In this document: in pieces, positions 42,048 to 49,431 of the stretch
Position numbering within the stretch: the stretch's first letter is position 1
How the letters are laid out: every line of letters starts with the position of its first letter
Assembly: GCF_027912515.1 (NCBI RefSeq)
Contig: NZ_CP115464.1
Coordinates: forward strand, 1,550,001 to 1,614,000
Length of the DNA stretch: 64,000 nucleotides
Source of the DNA: Brevundimonas sp. NIBR10
GTDB taxonomy: Bacteria; Pseudomonadota; Alphaproteobacteria; Caulobacterales; Caulobacteraceae
Direction of reading: 5' to 3'
The notes under the pieces: model-generated
Told to the model about the DNA's origin: nothing
The model's database searches: none
The model's input: the letters and a program-made list of their open reading frames with translations, nothing else
Program-made: the position numbers and the translations under genes

Positions 42048-42181
42048 GAGGTCTGCCGTTCCGCGATCCTGTCGTCCTCTTCAGCGAGCACGCGCGCCAT
42101 CAGTTCCGCATCGACGAAGGCGGGGGGCTCCAGGAAGGTGATGATCCAGCGATCGACCAGTCTTCGTGTCTCATCGTCCAT
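42044..42181 (-). CDS. Small hypothetical protein (45 aa)
   Basis: [20 protein letters not shown] to RIAERQTS, 45 residues, starting at an ATG six bases after GAGG and ending in a four-base overlap with the DUF2945 gene. It is acidic, with a central amphipathic or hydrophobic helix ([11 protein letters not shown]). No family is recognised. Coupling to DUF2945 suggests that the two are made together. A longer frame starting at 42250 is possible but lacks a ribosome-binding site. Confidence 0.55.
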   Translation of the reverse strand: MDDETRRLVDRWIITFLEPPAFVDAELMARVLAEEDDRIAERQTS

Positions 42182-42217
42182 TCTCGCCTCAGTACGCAAC
42201 GCCCGTTCGGGTAAACT

Positions 42218-42242
42218 AAGGTCTGAGCCGCGCATCGGTTCA
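42218..42242 (-). promoter_or_regulatory. Weak EcfG-like promoter of the DUF2945 operon
   Basis: On the minus strand TGAAC, a 16-base spacer and CCTT, 36 bases before the start of the 45-residue gene. One mismatch in each half to GGAAC-N16-CGTT, so weak by itself. Confidence 0.22.
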
Positions 42243-42377
42243 GTCCGCACACGGCGACTTTTTCAAGACAAAGTTAACCCGGGGGGATGTGGGCGCGCAC
42301 CAGACCTTTCGCCCGCGGCAATGCCTCGCTATACCCCCGCCAACTCAAATCCCCGACACCCAGCACAGAGGCGCTTC

Positions 42378-43598
42378 ATGGCCAAGATCAAGGTCGCCAA
42401 TCCCATCGTGGACATCGACGGCGACGAGATGACCCGGATCATCTGGCAATGGATCAAGGACAAGCTGGTCTTTCCGTTCGTCGACGTCGAACTGGACTAC
42501 TACGACCTGGGCATGGAGCACCGCGACGCCACCGACGACCAGGTGACGATCGACGCCGCCCACGCCATCCAGAAGCACGGCGTCGGCGTGAAGTGCGCCA
42601 CCATCACTCCGGACGAGGCCCGGGTGAAGGAGTTCGGCCTCAAGAAGATGTGGAAGTCGCCGAACGGCACGATCCGCAACATCCTGGGCGGCGTGGTCTT
42701 CCGCGAGCCGATCATCTGCCAGAACGTGCCCCGTCTGGTTCCGGGCTGGACCCAGCCGATCGTCGTCGGCCGCCACGCCTTCGGTGACCAGTACAAGGCC
42801 ACCGACTTCCTGATGCCGGGTGCCGGCACCCTGACGATCAAGTTCGTCGGCGACGACGGCGCGGTGATCGAACATGAGGTGTTCAAGGCCCCGTCGGCGG
42901 GCGTGGCCATGGCCATGTACAACCTCGACGACTCGATCCGCGACTTCGCCCACGCCTCGTTCAGCTATGGCCTGGCCCGCAACTATCCGGTCTATCTGTC
43001 GACCAAGAACACGATCCTGAAAGCCTATGACGGTCGCTTCAAGGACATCTTCCAGGAAGTGTTCGACGCCGAATATGCCGACAAGTTCAAGGCCGCCGGC
43101 CTGACCTATGAGCACCGTCTGATCGACGACATGGTCGCGGCTGCGATCAAGTGGTCGGGCGGTTTCGTCTGGGCGTGCAAGAACTACGACGGCGACGTCC
43201 AGTCCGACATCGTCGCCCAGGGCTTCGGCTCGCTGGGCCTGATGACCTCGGTTCTGATGACGCCGGACGGCAAGGTGCTGGAGACCGAGGCCGCCCACGG
43301 CACCGTGACCCGCCACTATCGCCAGCACCAGAAGGGCGAGGCCACCTCGACCAACTCGATCGCCTCGATCTTCGCCTGGACCGCCGGCTTCAAGCACCGC
43401 GCCAAGCTGGACGGCAACGCCGAACTGGCCACCTTTGCCGAGACCCTGGAAAAGGTCGTCGTCGACACCGTCGAGGCCGGCTTCATGACCAAGGACCTGG
43501 CGCTGCTGGTCGGCGACACCCAGGGCTGGCTGACCACCGAGGGCTTCCTCGACAAGGTCGCCGAGAACCTGCGCGCCGAGCTGCCGAACGTCGGCTAA
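42378..43598 (+). CDS. icd: NADP-dependent isocitrate dehydrogenase
   Basis: A 406-residue enzyme of the homodimeric, eukaryote-like NADP-IDH type. It opens [20 protein letters not shown], contains [19 protein letters not shown] (substrate loop with Ser, Asn and Arg), [15 protein letters not shown], and the NADP-binding [18 protein letters not shown]. It oxidises isocitrate to 2-oxoglutarate in the citric acid cycle. The frame is open for a long way upstream, but the ATG at 42378 gives the family N-terminus. It is followed by a strong intrinsic terminator and a convergent AraC gene. The promoter region is not identified with confidence. Confidence 0.96.
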   Translation: MAKIKVANPIVDIDGDEMTRIIWQWIKDKLVFPFVDVELDYYDLGMEHRDATDDQVTIDAAHAIQKHGVGVKCATITPDEARVKEFGLKKMWKSPNGTIRNILGGVVFREPIICQNVPRLVPGWTQPIVVGRHAFGDQYKATDFLMPGAGTLTIKFVGDDGAVIEHEVFKAPSAGVAMAMYNLDDSIRDFAHASFSYGLARNYPVYLSTKNTILKAYDGRFKDIFQEVFDAEYADKFKAAGLTYEHRLIDDMVAAAIKWSGGFVWACKNYDGDVQSDIVAQGFGSLGLMTSVLMTPDGKVLETEAAHGTVTRHYRQHQKGEATSTNSIASIFAWTAGFKHRAKLDGNAELATFAETLEKVVVDTVEAGFMTKDLALLVGDTQGWLTTEGFLDKVAENLRAELPNVG

Positions 43599-43624
43599 AT
43601 CCGGCTTGAAATCCGCGACATCGA

Positions 43625-43656
43625 CGCCCGCCGGAGATCGCTCCGGCGGGCGTTTT
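43625..43656 (+). terminator. Intrinsic terminator of icd
   Basis: CGCCCGCCGGAG, loop ATCG, CTCCGGCGGGCG, then TTTT: a perfect 12-pair stem with a T-run, 27 bases after the icd stop. It also lies just before the convergent AraC-family stop and could serve both directions, though the T-run favours icd. Confidence 0.9.
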
Positions 43657-43667
43657 CGTGGTCGATG

Positions 43668-44693
43668 TCAGCCCGTGGCGGCCAGGGTTTTCAGCCATCC
43701 GACGGCGACGTCATGCCTCATCCGTCCATTGCGGACGGGGAACGGGAAGTCCGGAGACAGGCCAGGACGGACGTCGGACGGGGAATAGCCGAAGGTATTT
43801 CGGAACACGCGGCTGAAGTGGGACTGTGAGGGGAAGCCATGGTCCTCGGCCACATCAGCGACCGACCGGCGGCGGCCTTCGCGCAAGGTCATATGGGCGC
43901 GTTCCAGACGCCGCTTCTGGATGAAGCGGTGGACCCCGCCGTCATGGTCGAACGCGCGATAGAGGGTGGCCCGAGACCCGCCGCAGGCCCTGGCCACGGT
44001 GTCGGCATCCAGGTCGGGATCCAGCAGTCGGTCGTGGATCCATCGCTCCGCCCGCCAGCGTAGTCCCAGGCGCAGGGAGGCACGCGTTTCCGGATCGAGC
44101 GGACGCGTATCCCCCAGGGCGCGGGCGGTCATGGCCAGGGCCGCCGTCAGCCCGGCTCGTCTGTGGGCATCGTCCAGCCGCTCGATCTGGTTGCCGAGGA
44201 TGCGGACATGGCCCGCGATCAACCGTCCGGCCGGGGTGTCGCGCCTGAGTACCGTTCCGTGGGCCGACGGTTGTAGCAGGATGTCGGGGACGTATCGGCG
44301 CGGGATCAGCAGGCTGTAGACATCGACGCTGGCGACCCGGGACACGGTTTCGCGCGACAGGTCCCGGATCTGGAGGTCGCCGGGGCGTGAGCGCACGTCG
44401 CGCCCGGCGCAGTCTCCGACCAGCGGGGCCAGATTGACCAGCAGGTTGATCCCGTCGATGGCCGAGCGACCGACATAGGGCCGGGTGCGTCGCATGATCT
44501 GGCCGCTGGATCGTCCGCGACCGACGACGCCTTCAGCCGTCAGGGCCATGACCGTGGCATTGTAGAAGCTGGGGCGAGCCTCGGGTGCGACGCCCTCGAC
44601 CGCATACAGGTCGGCCATGCTCTGTCGATAGAGTTCGTAGGTCTCTTCGCCGTTACGCGACCCGGTGTCCCAGGCCAGGGCTTCACTGGTCAA
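43668..44693 (-). CDS. AraC-family transcriptional regulator
   Basis: A 341-residue regulator. The C-terminal AraC/XylS DNA-binding domain spans about residues 230-320 (two helix-turn-helix units, DADTVARACGGSRATLYRAF and the RSVADVAEDHGFPSQSHFSRVFRNTFGYSPSD signature). The N-terminal half resembles the AraC_binding_2 type of sensor domain rather than a cupin. Ligand and targets are unknown. It is convergent with icd and separated from the small gene at 44961 by a 267-base gap. No neighbour is an obvious target. Confidence 0.9.
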   Translation of the reverse strand: MTSEALAWDTGSRNGEETYELYRQSMADLYAVEGVAPEARPSFYNATVMALTAEGVVGRGRSSGQIMRRTRPYVGRSAIDGINLLVNLAPLVGDCAGRDVRSRPGDLQIRDLSRETVSRVASVDVYSLLIPRRYVPDILLQPSAHGTVLRRDTPAGRLIAGHVRILGNQIERLDDAHRRAGLTAALAMTARALGDTRPLDPETRASLRLGLRWRAERWIHDRLLDPDLDADTVARACGGSRATLYRAFDHDGGVHRFIQKRRLERAHMTLREGRRRSVADVAEDHGFPSQSHFSRVFRNTFGYSPSDVRPGLSPDFPFPVRNGRMRHDVAVGWLKTLAATG

Positions 44694-44903
44694 CGCGTCT
44701 CGACGCCCGGCGCCGCTCCCAACTCAGGCCCGAACCTATCGTGGTTTCTCCGGCCAAGGCAATCATCCCGCGACCTGGGCGGGCCGGGCGGCTTGAGACG
44801 CACAGGCATGGTCATGATCGGGAGAGCCGTTATCAAGACGCCAGATCGGCGTGACAGCGTCGGTTCGAGACAGCCCAGGTGTGGGGAATTGCGCCAGGGC
44901 CTA

Positions 44904-44935
44904 GCAGGTCGTTCAGCCCACGCTGAACGACCTGC
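44904..44935. repeat. 13-base perfect inverted repeat
   Basis: Arms GCAGGTCGTTCAG (44904-44916) and CTGAACGACCTGC (44923-44935), separated by six bases, lie 25 bases before the TTG of the small gene. The right arm is followed by CTCTGTTT, weakly T-rich. It could be a leader hairpin, an attenuator or a binding site for a dimeric regulator. No gene precedes it on the plus strand. Confidence 0.6.
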
Positions 44936-44960
44936 CTCTGTTTCGACAGGAGTTGTTGCG

Positions 44961-45194
44961 TTGATTTTCGATGCCGCCATGATCGAGGGCCTCGACGGAA
45001 AGCCTGCGGGGCCGGCCGCGCTGCCGCACAGCCGCCCGAGCGAGGGTTCGTCCGCCGTCCACCTGCGACAGGACGGCGATCGCTGGACCTGGATGCTGAT
45101 CGCCGAGGACGGCAAGTCCGTCGCGGCCGGGGAAGCCCATACTCGCGAGGACGCCCTGCGTGGGGCCCAGGACGCCGACCGTCCGAACGACTGA
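44961..45194 (+). CDS. Small hypothetical protein (77 aa)
   Basis: A frame beginning at TTG (GGAG eight bases upstream), or at ATG 44979, and ending in a helical acidic tail. It contains DGDRWTWMLIAEDGKSVAAGEAHTRED... in its C-terminal half, which resembles the strand-turn-strand unit of DUF1508/YegP-like proteins (a Trp-rich strand, then a DGK turn), but I would not assign the family. A strong inverted repeat lies in its leader. No longer start is supported; an in-frame ATG at 44793 would include the hairpin. Confidence 0.5.
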   Translation: MIFDAAMIEGLDGKPAGPAALPHSRPSEGSSAVHLRQDGDRWTWMLIAEDGKSVAAGEAHTREDALRGAQDADRPND

Positions 45195-45292
45195 CGGCCG
45201 ATGCGGCACAGCGAGTCGCGATTTCGGGTAAGGGGCCTTGTCGAGGCAGGATTTCCGTCTAGCGTTCCGGCCCTGATCCTGGAGCCCCTGCC

Positions 45293-45922
45293 TTGACCCC
45301 TTCTTCTCCGCCGACCGATGAAGGCCCGGTCTGGGCGAGGGATGCGGCGCGCAAGGCGGCCCGTCGGAACGAGCCGTCGTTCAAGCGGCTGATCGTCAAC
45401 CTGATCGCGGTCGCGGCCGTGGCGGCGGTCGTCGCCTTTTTCGCCGCGCCGGTGGTCGGCTTTTTCGGCATCCGGGCGGCGGCCGAGGCAGGGGATGTCG
45501 CGGGCCTGGCCAGGCTGATCGATTATGACGCCGTCCGGGCGTCGCTGAGGCCGCAGTTGTCGGGTCGGCCCGAGCCTCTGACGCCGCCGCCGTCCTTCAT
45601 CCAGGACCCGATCGGGGCCGTGCGACGCCAGTTCGATCAGGCGGTGACGCCTGGGGCAGCGGATGCGCCGGACGTGGAGGCCTATCTGTCGCCGCCGGCC
45701 CTGTCGTCGCTGACGCGGGGCGAGGGCCGGGCGGCGATCGAACCGCCGACCTCGGCCGACGCGAAATGGCCTACGCCGATCTACTGGTCCGTCAACCGGA
45801 CCCGGCTGGCGGTGACGAACGACGGCGGGGCCCGCACCATATTCACGTTCGAGCGGCGTGGGCCGTACGAGTGGAAGCTGGTGCATGTCGGGTTGCCGGA
45901 CGAGAACCCGTCGCGGCCCTGA
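45293..45922 (+). CDS. DUF2939-like membrane-anchored protein (copy 1)
   Basis: A 209-residue protein starting at TTG after GGAG. A basic N-terminus (ARKAARRNEPSFKRL) is followed by one membrane helix (LIVNLIAVAAVAAVVAFFAAP) and an outer domain beginning with IRAAAEAGDVAGLARLIDYDAVRASL, the DUF2939 pattern, and ending IFTFERRGPYEWKLVHVGLP. Function is unknown. The next gene is a paralogue with the same order of helix, AAKAGDEAALERKVDFPALR, and C-terminal WKLAGVDLP. The start codon is uncertain. Confidence 0.75.
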   Translation: MTPSSPPTDEGPVWARDAARKAARRNEPSFKRLIVNLIAVAAVAAVVAFFAAPVVGFFGIRAAAEAGDVAGLARLIDYDAVRASLRPQLSGRPEPLTPPPSFIQDPIGAVRRQFDQAVTPGAADAPDVEAYLSPPALSSLTRGEGRAAIEPPTSADAKWPTPIYWSVNRTRLAVTNDGGARTIFTFERRGPYEWKLVHVGLPDENPSRP

Positions 45923-45968
45923 TCGCAACCGCCCAAGCTTGGCCGCGTTGGTGCGTGTAGGAGTATTC

Positions 45969-46523
45969 ATGAACCGCAAGTCCGTCATCGCCATCGTCGT
46001 CGCCGTCGTCGGTGCCTTTCTGATCGCCTATTTCGCCTCGCCCCTGCTGGCCGTGCGGGGGCTGGTCGAGGCGGCCAAGGCGGGAGATGAGGCGGCGCTG
46101 GAGCGCAAGGTCGATTTCCCGGCCCTGCGTCAGTCGATGAAGGACGAGATGAACGCCCGTCTGGTCGCCGAGATGCGCCGGGATCTGGGCGATCGGGGGT
46201 CCGCGCTGGGCGGTCTGGGCATGCTGCTGGCCCCCAGCCTGATCTCTAGCGCGGTCGATACATTGGTGACGCCCAAGGCCGTCGCCGCCATGGTGGTCGA
46301 GGCCCGCGAGCCCCGCGCCGCCGATGCTGTGGGGGAGGCCGCTCCGACGGCCGACACCGCCGGGAACGATATCCGCAGGAGCTACAGCTACCGCGATCTC
46401 GACACTTTTGCGGTGACGCTCAGCGATCCGGACCAACCGGATCAGAAGCTCGACCTGCTGCTCAGGCGGCATTCGGTCTTCTTCTGGAAACTGGCCGGGG
46501 TCGATCTGCCCGATCCGAAATAG
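45969..46523 (+). CDS. DUF2939-like membrane-anchored protein (copy 2)
   Basis: A 184-residue paralogue of the previous gene, starting at an ATG six bases after AGGAG. MNRKSVIAIVVAVVGAFLIA forms a signal anchor, followed by LVEAAKAGDEAALERKVDFP and a C-terminal domain with FAVTLSDPDQPDQKLDLLL and FFWKLAGVDLPDPK. A different start upstream within copy 1 is rejected. DUF2939 proteins are common in alphaproteobacteria and uncharacterised. It ends seven bases before the convergent DUF885 gene. Confidence 0.82.
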   Translation: MNRKSVIAIVVAVVGAFLIAYFASPLLAVRGLVEAAKAGDEAALERKVDFPALRQSMKDEMNARLVAEMRRDLGDRGSALGGLGMLLAPSLISSAVDTLVTPKAVAAMVVEAREPRAADAVGEAAPTADTAGNDIRRSYSYRDLDTFAVTLSDPDQPDQKLDLLLRRHSVFFWKLAGVDLPDPK

Positions 46524-46529
46524 CCTCCT

Positions 46530-48320
46530 CTATTTCGCGGACTGGGCCGTGATCCAGGCGTCCATGCGGGCATCCAGCAGGTCGAGCGGCAGGGGGCCGT
46601 CGACCAGAAGCGCATCGTGGAAATCGCGCACGTTGAAGCGATCGCCGAGCGCACCTTCCGCCCGCGTCCGGATGGCCCGCAGCCGGATCTCGCCGATCTT
46701 GTAGGCCAGGGCCTGACCCGGCCAGCCGATGTAGCGCTGCAGTTCGGTCTCGATGTTGTGGGGGGCCAGCGCCGAGTTGGCGGTGAAACAGGCGCGGGCC
46801 CGTTCGACGCTCCAGCCCATCCAGTGCATCCCGGTGTCGGCGACCAGGCGACAGGCCCGCCACATCTCGTAGGACAGGCGGCCGAAGCGCTCCTCGGGCG
46901 TGCGATAGAAGCCCATCTCCTCGCCGAGGAATTCGGAATACAGGCCCCAGCCCTCGGTGAAGGCGGTGACGTCGACGTTGCGGCGGAAATAGGGACCGGC
47001 AGCGGCCTCCTGTTGCAGGGCGATCTGGAGGTGATGGCCGGGCACCGCCTCGTGCAGGGTCAGGGCGGGCAGTTCATAGAGCGGACGCTGGTCCAGCTTG
47101 CCGGTATTGACGATGTAGCCGCCCGGTACGCCCTCGGCCAGCGACCCGCCGTTGTAGCGGCCGGTGGTATAGGTGGCCTCGATGTCCAGCGGCACGGGGC
47201 GGACGTTGTAGGTCAGGCGCGGCAGGGTGCGGAACAGGGCCGGCAGGCCGCCGTCGGCGCGCTTGGCCATCTCCGAGGCCTTCTCGATCATGTCCTCGCG
47301 CGAGGTGGCGTAGAAGGACGGGTCGGTGCGCAGATGGGCGAGGAAGCCGGCGAAGTCGCCGGTCCAGCCGGCGGCGCGCATCTCGACATCCATCCGGGCC
47401 CGGATGCGGGCGACCTCGTCCAGGCCGATCTGGTGGATCTGATCCGGGGTCAGGTCGGTGGTCGTGTAGGATCGGGCCTGGAAGGCGTAGTAGGCCTTGC
47501 CGCCGGGCCGCGAGCCGATGCCGACGACATCGGTTGAGGCGGGCAGATAGTCGTCGCGGACGAAGGCCAGCCAGGCTTGGCGGCGCGGCACGATCCGGTC
47601 GGCGACGATGGCGGCGGCGCGGGTGCGATAGGCGGCCTGGTCTTCGGCCGGGATGGTCGCGGGCAGGGTCGCGAACGGCTTCATCAGCGGCTCGGTCTCG
47701 GCCGTGTAGGCGACCTCGTTGCCGAGGGTGACGAGCACGCTTTCGACCACGGATTTCGGCTGGGTGAAGCCGGTCTCGAGGCCCCGCCGGGCATTGGCCA
47801 GGCCGTCGTCATAGAGCTTGGCGAACCCTTCCAGCCGGGCGATCCAGGCGTCGGCGTCGGCCCGCGTGGTGATCCGGGTACCCGAGGCGACATAGGCGGC
47901 GGTCTGGCCGACCCCACCCTCGGAGTCGAAGGCCAGGCGCCGGTCGTCGAACTGGATCGCCTCGATCGACCGTTTCAGCACCCAGGCGAGGAAGTCGCGG
48001 TTCAGCCGGTCCTCTGACGACAGGCCCGTCGTGGGGATGGCCTCGGCGCGGGCGAGGAAGGCCTCGAGCGGGGCCTTGCGGGCCAGTTCGGCCGTTCGAG
48101 ACAGGTCCGGCAGTTTCGACTTGGCCGCCTGATCGCCCTCGAACCCGGCCGAGATGGGGTCGTTGGCCTTGAGGAAGGCCTCGTAATCGTCGAGCAGGGC
48201 CGCCAGTGCCGGGTCGGGCACCGGCGTCGCCGCAGCCGTGGTGGGCGAGATCTGGGCCGAGGCGGGCAGGGCGACCGAAGTCAGCAGGAGGGCGGCGAGA
48301 CCGGCGACGAATTTGGACAT
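46530..48320 (-). CDS. DUF885 zinc-metallopeptidase-like protein, Sec-exported (copy 3)
   Basis: A 596-residue third DUF885 protein. The N-terminus MSKFVAGLAALLLTSVALPASAQ is a Sec signal without twin arginines, unlike copies 1 and 2. The metal motif is HEAVPGHHLQIALQQEAAAG, with TEGWGLYSEFLGEEMG as the second ligand helix. The upstream frame extends to 48479 but is repeat-like sequence. Having one Sec- and two Tat-exported copies in the same window suggests different metal loading or partners. It is convergent with the DUF2939 gene. Confidence 0.87.
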   Translation of the reverse strand: MSKFVAGLAALLLTSVALPASAQISPTTAAATPVPDPALAALLDDYEAFLKANDPISAGFEGDQAAKSKLPDLSRTAELARKAPLEAFLARAEAIPTTGLSSEDRLNRDFLAWVLKRSIEAIQFDDRRLAFDSEGGVGQTAAYVASGTRITTRADADAWIARLEGFAKLYDDGLANARRGLETGFTQPKSVVESVLVTLGNEVAYTAETEPLMKPFATLPATIPAEDQAAYRTRAAAIVADRIVPRRQAWLAFVRDDYLPASTDVVGIGSRPGGKAYYAFQARSYTTTDLTPDQIHQIGLDEVARIRARMDVEMRAAGWTGDFAGFLAHLRTDPSFYATSREDMIEKASEMAKRADGGLPALFRTLPRLTYNVRPVPLDIEATYTTGRYNGGSLAEGVPGGYIVNTGKLDQRPLYELPALTLHEAVPGHHLQIALQQEAAAGPYFRRNVDVTAFTEGWGLYSEFLGEEMGFYRTPEERFGRLSYEMWRACRLVADTGMHWMGWSVERARACFTANSALAPHNIETELQRYIGWPGQALAYKIGEIRLRAIRTRAEGALGDRFNVRDFHDALLVDGPLPLDLLDARMDAWITAQSAK

Positions 48321-48398
48321 GTGACCCCTCGGATGAAGGCATGCATGGGGCGGGATCGCAGGAGCGGCGTCAATGGGGAGTGGTGAATGGGTGGTTTG

Positions 48399-48499
48399 TG
48401 ATTGGTGGCTGGTGGTTGTCGCATCTTCGAAGCCGTGACGCTGACGACTAGCGGGCGCCCTGCCGGATCCAGCAGCCACAAATCACCAGCCACCAGTCA
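48399..48499. repeat. Imperfect inverted repeat upstream of the DUF885 gene
   Basis: Arms 48399-48417 and 48481-48499 match as reverse complements at 17 of 19 positions (core TGGTGGCTGGTG). The 63-base spacer shows nothing recognisable. It is adjacent to dispersed repeat copy B and may belong to the same element. Confidence 0.6.
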
Positions 48500-48510
48500 C
48501 CCCATCACAC

Positions 48511-49290
48511 GCGCCTCTTCGCCCTCACGCGCCGATGCGCTGAAGTGATGGGGAAGCGGGCGGAGCCTGGGCGATCGCCCGGAACCGTGTGGATGCCCCG
48601 TGCTTTCGCCGTAGGGGCTGATGATGTTTTCGGCTCACGCCGAGGCTCCGCCGCGACCGGTTCGCTCGAGCATTTCGGGGAGGGTTTCGTACAGCCTGCC
48701 GGGGGTCTTCAATCCCCTGCGCTTTTCGCCGTTTAGACCCGGTCGAAACGAAGCCCGAGGCGGGCGGAGGGTTCAGGGCCCTCCGGGCTCCACGGTTTCG
48801 CCGTGGACAGCCGCATCGCCGCCGGTTCGCTCTCCACAGGCTCCAGGTCATCGCCGGGCCAGGGTCCGTCACCCTTGAACGACACGGTACACCCGCTCGA
48901 TCGCTCCCGCCGCGACGTCCGGGTCCTGGGCCCAGGACGCCTTCCCCTCCGCAACGGGACAGATACAGCATAGCCGATCCGGGGACCTGGGCGCGTAGAT
49001 CGGTGCAGCCCAGCGTCAGAAACGGTCGCATCCCCAGATGGGGCAAGGGGTTGGAGCGGGCGAGGTTCGCAAGTTGGAGGCGCTGGACGAGCCGACTTTC
49101 TTCTTCTCCCGCGTAGCGGGGGAAGTGGGCCGCAGTCGAGCGAAGCGAGACCAGGGTCGATGGGGGCCGTGTGAAGTAGGCGAAGAAGCAAGACTTCCCC
49201 CATCGGTCCTGGATCGCTGCGCGATCGACGGACCCGTCGTAGGCTCGCATGCGAGCCTTCCTCCACCCCCGTGAAGGACGGGGGAAGACG
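48511..49290 (-). repeat. Dispersed non-coding repeat, copy B (inverted)
   Basis: The gap 48321-49431 has no convincing gene. Read on the minus strand, this copy parallels copy A (22681-23372): the TCGATCGCGCAGCGATCC region near 49200-49230, the ACGCGGGAGAAGAAGAAAG region near 49096-49115, the CGCGCCCAGGTCCCC region near 48985-49000, and the CTTCAGCGCATCGGCGCG end near 48525-48545. Blocks between these differ in sequence and length, so the element is modular or old. Copy B also contains a stretch (48730-48900) absent from A. Open frames in it are low quality and differ between copies. Confidence 0.75.
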
Positions 49291-49431
49291 ACCGCTGATC
49301 GGCCAGACCCCGACGCCCCCTCCGTCACGGCCCTGAAGGAGGGCCGCGCCTGAGGACGGCTCGTATACGAGCCGCCCGCAGCCCCATCGCTTCGCGACGG
49401 GGGAGGAGAGGTAACTCTCTGGCCCGAAAGG

